A DNA stretch of 64,000 nucleotides from Prado023 sp963706875 (GTDB taxonomy: Bacteria; Actinomycetota; Actinomycetes; S36-B12; CAIYMF01). A model generated the notes under the pieces. It did no database searches. It was not told the DNA's origin and saw only the letters and a program-made list of their open reading frames with translations. A program made the position numbers and the translations under genes. The DNA is taken from the NCBI GenBank assembly GCA_963706875.1, contig CAVPNW010000016.1, forward strand, positions 248,001 to 312,000. Direction: 5' to 3'. This document shows, piece by piece, positions 46,427-54,831 of the stretch; within the stretch, counting starts at the first letter, position 1; every line of letters begins with the position of its first letter.

Positions 46427-48133
46427 GTGGGGATGAACGGGCGCCCGGCGTCGTACAACCTGCTGCGGGTTCGCAGGTTCGATCGCTCCTGCCTGCGCCC
46501 GGACGTGTTCGCCGGGCTCGGGGTGGCCGCCTACCTCGTCCCGCAGGTCATGGCCTACGCGACGCTGGCCGGCCTCGACCCGGTCGTCGGACTCTGGGCC
46601 TGCCTGCTCCCCCTGGCCGTCTACGCCCTGGCCGGCACGTCGCGGCTCCTGTCGGTCGGTCCGGAGTCGACCACGGCCATCATGACGGCCGCCGCGCTCG
46701 CCCCGCTTGCTGCCGGTGACGCCGCCACCTACGCCATGATGGCCGCGTTCACGGCCCTGCTCGTCGGGGTGATGTGCCTTCTGGGCGGCATCCTCCGGCT
46801 GGGGATCGTCGCCTCGTTGCTGAGCAAGCCGGTGCTCATCGGCTACCTGGCGGGGGTCGCGGTGATCATGATCGCCGGCCAGTTGGGCAAGCTCTTCGGC
46901 GTCACGGTCTCCGGCGGTACCCCGCTGACCCAGATCTGGTCGGCCCTCGGCCAGCTCGGTGACGCGAACCGTGCGTCCGCCGCGATCGGGCTGTCGGTGG
47001 TCGCCGTGCTGTTCATCGGGACGAGCAGGTGGCCGAGGGTGCCGTGGCCGCTGATCGCGGTGCTGGGCGCGACCCTGGCCACGGCGTGGTTCGACCTCGA
47101 GCAGTTCGGCGTGCAGGTCGTGGGCACGGTCCCCGCGGGCCTGCCCGGCCTGAGCCTGCCCACCGACGTCACGCCCTTCCTGATGCTCCTGGGGCCGGCC
47201 GCAGGCATCGCCGTGGTCGCGTTCACCGACAACGTCCTGACCGCGCGGGCGTTCGCCGCGCCGGGCGAGGAGATCGACGCCGACGCCGAGCTGCGCGCCC
47301 TGGGATTGGCCAACATCGGCACCGGCCTGGCCTCGGGCTTCCCGGTCTCGAGCAGTGGCTCCCGCACCGCCCTGGCCAAGGTCTCTGCCGCCAGGACCCC
47401 CGCCTACGGGCTGGTCACCGTGCTGGCCGTCGTCTGCGTCCTGCTGTTCGCCGGTCCCCTGCTGGCCGACTTCCCCAAGGCTGCCCTCGGCGGCCTGGTG
47501 GTGTTCGCTGCCTTCAAGATCGTGGAGTTCGCAGAGTTCCGGTGGTTGTGGGACTTCCGGCGCAGCGAGTTCTGGCTGGGGATCGCCGCCTGCTTCGCGG
47601 TGCTCACCCTCGACCTGCTCGTGGGCGTCGGGTTCGCCATCCTGCTCTCGGTCATCGCCATGCTGGCGCGCGTCGCCCGCCCGCACGCCGCGGTCCTGGG
47701 CACCGTCCCCGGGCTGGCCGGCATGCATGACGTGGGTGAGTACCCGAACGCCACCGAGGTCGAGGGCCTGCTGGTGTTCCGCTACGACTCGCCGCTGTTC
47801 TTCGCCAACGCCGAGGACTTCCGCACGCGGGTCCTCGAGGCCGTCGAGGACGACGAGCGGGAGGGACGCGAGGTCCGTCGGGTGCTGCTCAACTGTGAGG
47901 CGATGGTCGACGCCGACTCCACCGCGGTCGGCGCAATGCAGGAGCTGGTCCGCGAGCTGCAGCGACGCGACATCGAGGTCTCCCTGGCGCGGGTGCACGT
48001 GGAGCTCGCCGAGCTGCTCGAGCGCGCCGGGATCCTGGGACTGGTCGGCGTGGACAACGTGTACCCGACGCTGCCGACGGCGGTCGCCGGGTACCGCGAG
48101 GACGAGAACGGCTCGGAACCACCGGCGAGGTGA
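46427..48133 (+). CDS. SulP family anion transporter with STAS domain
   Basis: 568 residues. The SulP membrane part starts LRPDVFAGLGVAAYLVPQVMAYATLAGLDPVVGLWA (family signature), with about twelve helices and the SSSGSRTALAKVSAA region. The C-terminal STAS domain (about 455-560) includes GLLVFRYDSPLFFANAEDF and VLLNCEAMVDADSTAVGAMQ. Members carry sulfate, bicarbonate or other anions. Sulfate is plausible, given the sulfate-assimilation operon 3 kb downstream, but the sequence does not prove it. GTG 46427 or ATG 46433 may be the start. Confidence 0.88.
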   Translation: MGMNGRPASYNLLRVRRFDRSCLRPDVFAGLGVAAYLVPQVMAYATLAGLDPVVGLWACLLPLAVYALAGTSRLLSVGPESTTAIMTAAALAPLAAGDAATYAMMAAFTALLVGVMCLLGGILRLGIVASLLSKPVLIGYLAGVAVIMIAGQLGKLFGVTVSGGTPLTQIWSALGQLGDANRASAAIGLSVVAVLFIGTSRWPRVPWPLIAVLGATLATAWFDLEQFGVQVVGTVPAGLPGLSLPTDVTPFLMLLGPAAGIAVVAFTDNVLTARAFAAPGEEIDADAELRALGLANIGTGLASGFPVSSSGSRTALAKVSAARTPAYGLVTVLAVVCVLLFAGPLLADFPKAALGGLVVFAAFKIVEFAEFRWLWDFRRSEFWLGIAACFAVLTLDLLVGVGFAILLSVIAMLARVARPHAAVLGTVPGLAGMHDVGEYPNATEVEGLLVFRYDSPLFFANAEDFRTRVLEAVEDDEREGREVRRVLLNCEAMVDADSTAVGAMQELVRELQRRDIEVSLARVHVELAELLERAGILGLVGVDNVYPTLPTAVAGYREDENGSEPPAR

Positions 48134-48222
48134 TCCTCGCGGCCGGTCGCGCCGTCAGCCCGCGTCGCCGGCAACCAGCGGGGTACGGTCGGCCCAGCAC
48201 CCACGACGAGGGAGGTTGGCTC

Positions 48223-49707
48223 ATGCTCGAGGCGTCTGAGGTCGGCAACAAGCTGTCCAAGGAGGAGTTCAAGTCCGTCGAGCCGCAGCTGCGGGTCGAC
48301 CTGGTCAACGCCCAGTACGACCTGAAGAGCGCGGACTTCGGGGTGCTCATCTTCGTGGCCGGCGACGACCGGATCGCGGGCAACGAGGTCGTGAACCGGA
48401 TCAACGAGTGGATGGACGCGCGCTTCATCCAGACGCACGTGATGGGGCCGCTGACCTCCGAGGAGTCGATGCGACCGCGGTACTGGCGCGTCTGGCGCGA
48501 CATGCCAGCCAAGGGCCGCATCGCCCTGATGGCCGGCGGCATCCTGCGGCTGCTGCACGAGAACCTGGCCGGTGAGCTCTCCGACGAGGAGTACGAGCGC
48601 TCGATCGACCACCTCGAGGCGATGCAGGAGGCGCTGGTCGCCGACGGCACGCTGATCGTCAAGGTGTTCCTGCACACGCCGGCCAAGAAGCAGCGCAAGC
48701 GGATGAAGAAGGCCGAGGGCGACCGCGACGAGGGCTGGCGCATCGACCAGCGCGACTGGGCGATGCTGGACCTGCTCGAGGAGAGCGGTCACAAGCTCGA
48801 GAAGCTGCTGCGGCGGACCTCGGTGGCCGGCGCCCCGTGGTCGGTCATCGAGGCGACCGACGCGCGCTACCGCGACGTCGCCGTGGCCCGCACCATCCTC
48901 AACGCCATCACCGCGCGGATGGCTGAGGGGTCGCCCGCCGGCGTGTCCGTCAGTGACCAGCTGTTCTCCCCCGGCGAGCGGCAGGCCACTGTCCTGGACA
49001 CCGTGGACCTCACCCGCACCACCGACAAGGCCACCTACGATCGTGAGCTCAACAAGCTCCAGCGCGAGGTGCACGGGCTCGCGCGGCAGGCCCGGGACCG
49101 GGGCATGTCCACGGTGCTGGCCTTCGAGGGCTGGGACGCCGCGGGCAAGGGTGGGGCGATCCGCCGGATCACCCAGGCGCTCGAGGCCGGCGACTACCGC
49201 GTGATCTCCACGGCCGCCCCCACCGAGGAGGAGCGCAAGTACCACTACCTGTGGCGGTTCTGGAGAGACCTGCCCCCGGCCGGCAAGTTCGTGATCTACG
49301 ACCGCACCTGGTACGGCCGGGTGCTGGTCGAGCGGATCGAGGGCTTCGCGACGCCGGCCGAGTGGCAGCGTGCCTACGACGAGATCAACGACTTCGAGGA
49401 CCAGCTCGTCGAGCGCGGCTTCTACGTGGCCAAGTTCTGGCTGCACATCTCTGCCGAGGAGCAGCTGGCCCGCTTCCAGGCCCGGGAGAACACCCCCGAG
49501 AAGGCCCACAAGATCACCGAGGAGGACTACCGCAACCGGGAGAGGTGGGGTGAGTACGTGCAGGCCGTCGACCAGATGGTGGTGCGCACGTCCTCGACCG
49601 ACTCGCCGTGGCACATCGTCCCGGCCAACGACAAGTTCACTGCCCGGCTCGAGGTGCTGGACCACGTGCGCACCGGGCTGAAGAAGGCGCTGCGCACGCT
49701 GCCCTGA
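48223..49707 (+). CDS. Polyphosphate:AMP phosphotransferase (two-domain PPK2)
   Basis: 494 residues with two PPK2 domains. The N-terminal one has a degenerate loop (FVAGDDRIAGNEVVNRI) in place of a Walker A. The C-terminal domain is complete: Walker A GWDAAGKGGAIRR (from residue 303), the lid/Arg region KYHYLWRFWRDLPPAG, Walker B IYDRTWYGRVLVERIEG. This is the class II layout (PAP), which phosphorylates AMP to ADP with polyphosphate; the C-terminal domain is catalytic. The start is ATG 48223 with GGGAGG upstream. It stands as a single gene 90 bp after SulP. Confidence 0.88.
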   Translation: MLEASEVGNKLSKEEFKSVEPQLRVDLVNAQYDLKSADFGVLIFVAGDDRIAGNEVVNRINEWMDARFIQTHVMGPLTSEESMRPRYWRVWRDMPAKGRIALMAGGILRLLHENLAGELSDEEYERSIDHLEAMQEALVADGTLIVKVFLHTPAKKQRKRMKKAEGDRDEGWRIDQRDWAMLDLLEESGHKLEKLLRRTSVAGAPWSVIEATDARYRDVAVARTILNAITARMAEGSPAGVSVSDQLFSPGERQATVLDTVDLTRTTDKATYDRELNKLQREVHGLARQARDRGMSTVLAFEGWDAAGKGGAIRRITQALEAGDYRVISTAAPTEEERKYHYLWRFWRDLPPAGKFVIYDRTWYGRVLVERIEGFATPAEWQRAYDEINDFEDQLVERGFYVAKFWLHISAEEQLARFQARENTPEKAHKITEEDYRNRERWGEYVQAVDQMVVRTSSTDSPWHIVPANDKFTARLEVLDHVRTGLKKALRTLP

Positions 49708-49746
49708 GCCACGCGGGCTCCGGACCTTCGGTTGCGGACAGCCGGC

Positions 49747-50664
49747 TCAGTGCTCGCCGCGAGCAGCGATCCCGGTGAGGACCTCGGCCACGCGCGCACC
49801 GCTGCGCCCGAAGTACTCCGGGGCCAGGTAGTCGTCCATGAACGCCGTCACGTCCGGGGTGATGACCGGCCGCGCCCGGATCATGTCGACCATCTCGTCG
49901 AAGGACTCGGGGTGGTACCCGATCCGCTCGGCGAAGATGAGGGACTCCGCGCTGCCCGGCAGGTACTCGGCGATCCGGTCGGCGAGCAGCCAGCGGGGGA
50001 AGATCACCGGCTTGCCCAGGGCCCATGCCTCGTAGACGGTCGTGCCGAAGTCGGCGACCACGATGTCGGCCCGAGGCATCGACGCACCGGTGGGGGTGTG
50101 GTCCGTGCGGTTGCGCGGGTGCACCGAGACGTCGATCCAGGCGAACTTCGACAGGGCGCGCAGGTAGTTCTCGAAGGCGGGGAAGCTCGACGTCGAGCGA
50201 CCGGTCTCGCCGCGCTTGCGCCGGTTGTGGGTCGGCGCCCAGAGCACGCGCGGCTTCGGCTCGCCGATCAGCCGGCGCGCCGGCGGCGGCACCTGGCCGA
50301 TCAGGTCGTCGAGGCGGGGCCAGCCGACGACATGGATCCGGTCCTCGCCGAGCTTGATGGCCGGTGACTCCAGGAGCCGTCGCTTGAGCCACTCCCCCGG
50401 CACCAGCAGGTGCTGACGCTGGTTGGCCAGGCGCTTGCCCTGCCCGTCGGAGGACCACAGGTAGTTCTTGTCCGCGACCCCATGGCTCATCACCACGTCG
50501 GCCTTCGGCCGGATGAACAGGCAGAAGTTCAGCGCCCCGGGGCGGTAGTCGCCGCGCTCGGGCCTGGGGTCGGGCAGATGTGGATCGATCAGGTCCAGCA
50601 ACTGGGCCTGCACGCCCTGGTAGGAGTCGGCGCGATCCAGCACGAAGTGGATCGGGCGCGACAT
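49747..50664 (-). CDS. CDP-glycerol/poly-alcohol phosphotransferase-like protein (TagB/SpsB family)
   Basis: 305 residues with the two-domain layout of TagB-type enzymes that extend teichoic-acid-like chains: VVMSHGVADKNYLWSSDGQGKRLANQ near the start, VVGWPRLDDLIG and VLWAPTHNRRKRGETGRSTS in the middle (the conserved APTHR-like motif), and ADIVVADFGTTVYEAWALGKPVIFP near the C terminus, where CDP-glycerol would bind. It has no membrane segment. No other wall-polymer genes flank it, so the donor and acceptor are unknown. Start ATG 50664. Confidence 0.72.
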   Translation of the reverse strand: MSRPIHFVLDRADSYQGVQAQLLDLIDPHLPDPRPERGDYRPGALNFCLFIRPKADVVMSHGVADKNYLWSSDGQGKRLANQRQHLLVPGEWLKRRLLESPAIKLGEDRIHVVGWPRLDDLIGQVPPPARRLIGEPKPRVLWAPTHNRRKRGETGRSTSSFPAFENYLRALSKFAWIDVSVHPRNRTDHTPTGASMPRADIVVADFGTTVYEAWALGKPVIFPRWLLADRIAEYLPGSAESLIFAERIGYHPESFDEMVDMIRARPVITPDVTAFMDDYLAPEYFGRSGARVAEVLTGIAARGEH

Positions 50665-50788
50665 GGCGCACAGGGTACCGAGGCCGGCGGGTGGCGCGTG
50701 CACGTGACGCGCGAGAACCCGACCGCTCCGGACCCACGCCGCACGTGCCCGGCGCCCCCGGGGCGCCCGGGAGGCAGCGGACGATCGA

Positions 50789-50824
50789 TCCGGATCTGCG
50801 GCAGATCATGGTCGCAGATCCGGA
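50789..50824. repeat. Palindrome cluster upstream of the sulfur operon
   Basis: A perfect 12-bp inverted repeat TCCGGATCTGCG / CGCAGATCCGGA with a 12-base loop that contains GCAGATC again, so two nested hairpins are possible. A smaller one (CCGCT-CGAT-AGCGG) follows at 50841-50854. The 344-bp stretch 50665-51008 between the divergent TagB-like gene and the leader peptide has no gene; it must hold both promoters, but I see no certain -35/-10 pair. Confidence 0.6.
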
Positions 50825-51008
50825 CGAACCCGGAGATGGGCCGCTCGATAGCGGATCGATCGGGAGGGGCGGGGGCCGGTGGGGCGGCGGGGCGGCGGCC
50901 TGGATCGCCCATCGGATCGGCCATCCGACGTGCGTCGCTGCGACACGCCGCGTCTCAGCATCCGAACGGAAGTGGACAGAACGCCCGGCTTAGGGCAGCC
51001 TGTCCGTC

Positions 51009-51098
51009 ATGACGACGGCCGGGCGCGCGACGGACACCCTTGTGGTGCGCCGTCACGTCGACCTGTGCCGCATGCAGTCCTGCATGTGTTGCGCCTGA
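51009..51098 (+). CDS. Cys-rich leader peptide of the sulfur-assimilation operon
   Basis: 29-codon reading frame (MTTAGRATDTLVVRRH... ending DLCRMQSCMCCA) 103 bp before sirA. It has four Cys codons in its last ten positions and the RRHVDLCR motif shared by the short 'putative leader peptides' in front of actinobacterial cysteine genes. In such leaders, ribosomes stalling at Cys codons when Cys-tRNA is scarce change the folding or accessibility of the downstream mRNA and raise operon expression. That mechanism is inferred for this case. Confidence 0.75.
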   Translation: MTTAGRATDTLVVRRHVDLCRMQSCMCCA

Positions 51099-51201
51099 TC
51101 CTGCAGTTCCCTTCCGGACGCTGCGGTCGACCAGGCGCCGGACACCCATGATCCCGCGCCCAGTCTGAGCGCATGCGTCCTCCGAACCCCGGAGAACGCT
51201 C

Positions 51202-52884
51202 ATGACCGACACACCCACCGCCCCCGCTCGGGCCTCCCGCCCGCCGCGCGATGAGGGCCAATGGGCCCTTGGCTCCACGACGCCGCTGAACGCCAACGAG
51301 GAGTTCAAGGTCGCCGACAACGGACTGAACGTCCGCGAGCGGATCGAGACCATCTACTCCCGCGAGGGCTTCGCCAGCATCCCCGCCGACGACCTCCGCG
51401 GCCGGATGCGCTGGTGGGGCCTCTACACCCAGCGCCGGCCGGGCATCGACGGCGGGCGCACCGCGAGCCTGCCGCCCGAGGAGCTCGACGACGAGTTCTT
51501 CATGCTCCGGATCCGCTCCGACGGCGGCGCGCTGAGCAGCGAACAGGCGCGCACGATCGGCGGGATCTCGACCGAGTTCGCCCGCGGGACCGCCGACATC
51601 ACCGACCGCCAGAACATCCAGCTGCACTGGATCCGGATCGAGGACGTCCCCGAGATCTGGCGTCGGCTGGAGGCCGTGGGCCTGAGCAGCACCGAGGCCT
51701 GCGGCGACACCCCCCGGGTGGTCCTGGGCTCGCCCGTCGCCGGCGTGGCCGCCGACGAGATCATCGACGGGACCCCGGCGATCGAGGCGATCGTCGCCCG
51801 CTACGTCGGCGACCCCGAGTACGCGAACCTGCCGCGCAAGTTCAAGTCGGCGATCTCCGGGTCGCCGCGCCATGACGTCGCCCACGAGATCAACGATGTG
51901 TCGTTCGTGGGGGTCATCCACCCGGAGCACGGCCCCGGGTTCGACGTGTGGGTCGGCGGCGGGCTGTCCACCAACCCGATGCTCGCCCAGCGGCTGGGTG
52001 CCTGGGTGCCGCTGGACGAGGTCCCCGAGGTGTGGGGCGGGATCATCGAGATCTTCCGCGACTACGGGTACCGCCGGCTGCGCAACCGGGCTCGGCTGAA
52101 GTTCCTCGTCTCCGACTGGGGCGCGGCGCGGTTCCGGGAGGTGCTGGAGACCCAGTACCTGCAGCGACCGCTCATCGACGGGCCGGCGCCGGACCCCGTC
52201 CCCGCCGGGGCGCGCGACCACGTCGGGATCCACCCGCAGCGCGATGGCCGGGTGTACGTGGGTGCGGCACCGACCGTCGGTCGGATCAACGGCGAGACGC
52301 TCGCGCGGCTGGCCGACCTGGCCGCCGAGTACGGCTCCGGGCGGATCCGGCTGACCGCCCAGCAGAAGCTGGTGATCCTCGATGTGGCGCCCGAGCGGGC
52401 CGAGGCTCTCGCCGGCGAGTTGGGCGAGATCGGCCTGCAGGTGCACCCGCACGCGGTCCGGCGCTCGACGATGGCCTGCACCGGGATCGAGTTCTGCAAG
52501 CTGGCGATCGTGAACACCAAGGACACCGCGCGGACCCTGATCGAGACCATCGAGGTGCGCCGACCCGACCTGGATGTGCCCCTGGCCGTGCACGTCAACG
52601 GCTGCCCCAACTCGTGCGCCCGCTTCCAGGTGGCCGACATCGGGCTCAAGGGGATGCTCGTCCCCGATGCCGGGGGAACCCCGGTCGAGGGCTTCCAGGT
52701 CCACCTCGGCGGTTCGCTGGGCCACGCCGCGGGATTCGGCCGCAAGCTCCGGGCGCTGAAGGTCACCGCCGCCGAGCTGCCCGAGTTCGTCGACCGCGTC
52801 ACCGGCCGGTACCTCGAGCAGCGCACCGAGGGCGAGCAGTTCGCCGAATGGGTCGTCCGCGCCGACGAGGAGGCCCTGCGATGA
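51202..52884 (+). CDS. sirA: Sulfite reductase, ferredoxin-dependent
   Basis: Reduces sulfite to sulfide with six electrons from ferredoxin; carries siroheme coupled to a 4Fe-4S cluster. 560 residues, two sulfite/nitrite-reductase repeats. Cluster ligands are Cys426 and Cys432 (ACTGIEFCKLA) and Cys468 and Cys472 (NGCPNSCARFQ). The first half has GRMRWWGLYTQRRPG, DITDRQNIQLHW and TEACGDTPR as in mycobacterial SirA (NirA). The ATG at 51202 follows GGAGA. First enzyme gene after the leader; its stop overlaps the next start (ATGA). Confidence 0.95.
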   Translation: MTDTPTAPARASRPPRDEGQWALGSTTPLNANEEFKVADNGLNVRERIETIYSREGFASIPADDLRGRMRWWGLYTQRRPGIDGGRTASLPPEELDDEFFMLRIRSDGGALSSEQARTIGGISTEFARGTADITDRQNIQLHWIRIEDVPEIWRRLEAVGLSSTEACGDTPRVVLGSPVAGVAADEIIDGTPAIEAIVARYVGDPEYANLPRKFKSAISGSPRHDVAHEINDVSFVGVIHPEHGPGFDVWVGGGLSTNPMLAQRLGAWVPLDEVPEVWGGIIEIFRDYGYRRLRNRARLKFLVSDWGAARFREVLETQYLQRPLIDGPAPDPVPAGARDHVGIHPQRDGRVYVGAAPTVGRINGETLARLADLAAEYGSGRIRLTAQQKLVILDVAPERAEALAGELGEIGLQVHPHAVRRSTMACTGIEFCKLAIVNTKDTARTLIETIEVRRPDLDVPLAVHVNGCPNSCARFQVADIGLKGMLVPDAGGTPVEGFQVHLGGSLGHAAGFGRKLRALKVTAAELPEFVDRVTGRYLEQRTEGEQFAEWVVRADEEALR

Positions 52885-53192
52885 CCGCCGCTGCGACCCA
52901 CTCGACCATCGGTGTGCACGGAATCGACGATCGGATGGTCGATTCCGTGCACACCGATGCCGGACCCATCCCTGCGACCGCAGGCACTGGCGAGCGGGCG
53001 GTGCCCTACCACTGCCCGTACTGCGCCGACGAGGACCTGCGCCCACTGGGCGCCACCCCTGGCGCCTGGCACTGCCGTTCCTGCACCCGCACGTTCTCGG
53101 TGAAGTACCTCGGCATGCAGGCCCCGACCCCCAGCTGGCCGCCCACGCCGGATGCCACAACAGCCCCGACCCCGACTGGAGGAACCCGATGA
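52881..53192 (+). CDS. Small CxxC zinc-ribbon-like protein between sirA and cysH (CysX-like position)
   Basis: 103 residues. The centre has two CxxC pairs, VPYHCPYCADEDLRPLG (Cys45/48) and AWHCRSCTRTFSVKYLG (Cys65/68), typical of a zinc ribbon or rubredoxin-like knuckle. Small proteins of this kind follow sulfite reductase in actinobacterial cys operons (CysX in Corynebacterium sits here) and may serve in electron transfer, which is not shown for this one. Residues 9-27 are encoded by a perfect 22-bp inverted repeat, so the N terminus may be an inserted palindrome. It overlaps both neighbours by four bases. Confidence 0.75.
   Translation: MTAAATHSTIGVHGIDDRMVDSVHTDAGPIPATAGTGERAVPYHCPYCADEDLRPLGATPGAWHCRSCTRTFSVKYLGMQAPTPSWPPTPDATTAPTPTGGTR
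52907..52959. repeat. Perfect 22-bp inverted repeat inside the CysX-like gene
   Basis: Left arm 52907-52928 (CATCGGTGTGCACGGAATCG...) and right arm 52938-52959 are exact reverse complements with the 9-base loop GATCGGATG. In the mRNA this would be a very stable hairpin 26 bases after the start codon. It is in frame with the gene and adds a non-conserved segment. Confidence 0.9.
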
Positions 53193-53905
53193 CCACGACC
53201 GACATCCGTGCCGCGAGCCCGGGGCTCGTCGCCGAGGGGGCAGCGGTCGTCGCGCACTTCGCCGACCCGTACGACCAGGCCCGGATCGCCCTGGCCTGGG
53301 CCCATGACGAGTTCGGCAACGACCTGGTCCTGGCCTCGAGCATGGGCGACGAGGTCCTGGTGCACCTTGCCAGTGAGGTGATCCCCGAGGTGAACACGCT
53401 GTTCATCGACACCGGGTACCACTTCGCCGAGACCCTGGGCACGGCCGCCGCGTACGACGCCGTCCGGCCGATCACCCTGATCACGCTCACGCCACGGCAG
53501 ACCGTGGCCGAGCAGGACGCCACCGAGGGTGCGGACCTCTTCGCCCGCGACCCCGACCGCTGCTGCGCCCTGCGCAAGGTCGAGCCGCTCGAGCGCGGAC
53601 TTGCCCCGTACGCCGCGTGGATCACCGGCATGCGCCGGGTCGACGCCCCCACCCGCACCGACATCGAGGTGATCGGGTGGGACGCCAGGCGGTCGAAGGT
53701 GAAGCTCAACCCGCTCGCGGGGTGGACCGACGAGGACATCGCGGCCTACGTCGAGAGCCACGACGTCCTGCTCAACCCGCTGCGGCAGGTCGGCTACGCG
53801 TCGATCGGGTGCGCCCCCTGCACGAATCCCACTGCCCCTGGAGACGATCCCCGATCCGGCCGCTGGTCGGGCCGGGCCAAGACGGAATGCGGGTTGCACA
53901 CATGA
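53189..53905 (+). CDS. cysH: Adenylylsulfate (APS) reductase
   Basis: Reduces APS to sulfite with thioredoxin. 238 residues. The 4Fe-4S ligands CC (DRCCALRK, Cys125-126) and CxxC (GCAPCT, Cys208/211) mark an APS-specific enzyme, not a PAPS reductase. The catalytic Cys234 is in the C-terminal KTECGLH. The P-loop-like SSMGDEVLVH and DTGYHFAETL form the nucleotide site. Fits the operon, which has no APS kinase gene. Overlaps cysD by four bases. Confidence 0.95.
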   Translation: MTTTDIRAASPGLVAEGAAVVAHFADPYDQARIALAWAHDEFGNDLVLASSMGDEVLVHLASEVIPEVNTLFIDTGYHFAETLGTAAAYDAVRPITLITLTPRQTVAEQDATEGADLFARDPDRCCALRKVEPLERGLAPYAAWITGMRRVDAPTRTDIEVIGWDARRSKVKLNPLAGWTDEDIAAYVESHDVLLNPLRQVGYASIGCAPCTNPTAPGDDPRSGRWSGRAKTECGLHT

Positions 53906-54831
53906 GCACAACGATCCTGACCCCAACGCACCCGAGCCTCGCAGTCGACCACCTGTCGGCGCTGGAGAGCGAGGCCATCCACATCATGCGCGAGGTCGCC
54001 GGGGAGTTCGAGCGCCCGGCGCTGCTCTTCAGCGGCGGCAAGGACTCCGTGGTGATGCTGCACCTGGCCATCAAGGCGTTCCACCCCGCGCGGGTGCCGT
54101 TCACGGCCGTCCACGTCGACACCGGGCACAACTTCCCGGAGGTCCTGGAGTACCGCGACGCCGCCGTCGCGCGCACCCGGACACGTCTGGTCGTGGCCCA
54201 CGTCCAGGACTGGATCGACCGTGGCGTTCTGCGCGAGCGCCCCGATGGCACCCGCAACCCGCTGCAGACCGTCCCGCTGCTCGACACGATCGCCGAGCAC
54301 CGGTTCGACGCCGTGTTCGGCGGCGGTCGGCGCGACGAGGAGAAGGCCCGCGCCAAGGAGCGCATCTTCAGCCTGCGCGACGAGTTCGGCCAGTGGGACC
54401 CCCGTCGGCAGCGCCCCGAGCTGTGGGACCTGTACAACGGCAGGCACGCCCCCGGCGAGCACGTCCGGGTGTTCCCGCTGTCGAACTGGACCGAGGGCGA
54501 CGTCTGGCGCTACATCGAGCGCGAGGGCATCGAGCTGCCCAGCATCTACTACGCGCACGACCGTGAGGTCTTCAAGCGGAACTCCATGTGGCTCACGGCC
54601 GGCGAGTGGGGCGGGCCCAAGGGCGACGAGACAGTCGAGGTGCGCCGGATCCGGTACCGGACCGTCGGGGACATGTCGTGCACAGGCGCCGTCGACTCCG
54701 ACGCCACGACCGTGGCCCAGGTCATCGCCGAGGTCTCGGCCAGCCGGCTCACCGAACGGGGCGCGACCCGCGCCGACGACCGCATGTCCGAGGCGGCCAT
54801 GGAGGATCGCAAGAAGGAAGGGTACTTCTGA
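53902..54831 (+). CDS. cysD: Sulfate adenylyltransferase subunit 2
   Basis: Small subunit of ATP sulfurylase, which forms APS from sulfate and ATP. 309 residues of the N-type PP-loop ATPase family: PP-loop LLFSGGKDSVVMLHLA, VHVDTGHNFPEVLEYRD, FGGGRRDEEKARAKERIFS, and the C-terminal RKKEGYF typical of CysD. Works as a complex with the CysN GTPase encoded next; the stop overlaps the cysN start by one base (TGATG). Confidence 0.97.
   Translation: MSTTILTPTHPSLAVDHLSALESEAIHIMREVAGEFERPALLFSGGKDSVVMLHLAIKAFHPARVPFTAVHVDTGHNFPEVLEYRDAAVARTRTRLVVAHVQDWIDRGVLRERPDGTRNPLQTVPLLDTIAEHRFDAVFGGGRRDEEKARAKERIFSLRDEFGQWDPRRQRPELWDLYNGRHAPGEHVRVFPLSNWTEGDVWRYIEREGIELPSIYYAHDREVFKRNSMWLTAGEWGGPKGDETVEVRRIRYRTVGDMSCTGAVDSDATTVAQVIAEVSASRLTERGATRADDRMSEAAMEDRKKEGYF

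Noticed and set aside
46346..47998. Upstream extension of the membrane-protein frame through the SulP gene
   Set aside because: Low-complexity Gln/Asp/Arg/Gly composition and antisense to SulP motifs; only the part from 46345 down looks coding.
51007..53739. Very long open frame (about 910 codons) on the minus strand across sirA and cysH
   Set aside because: It is antisense to genes with full cofactor motifs and shows no family pattern; long shadow frames are expected in G/C-rich codons.
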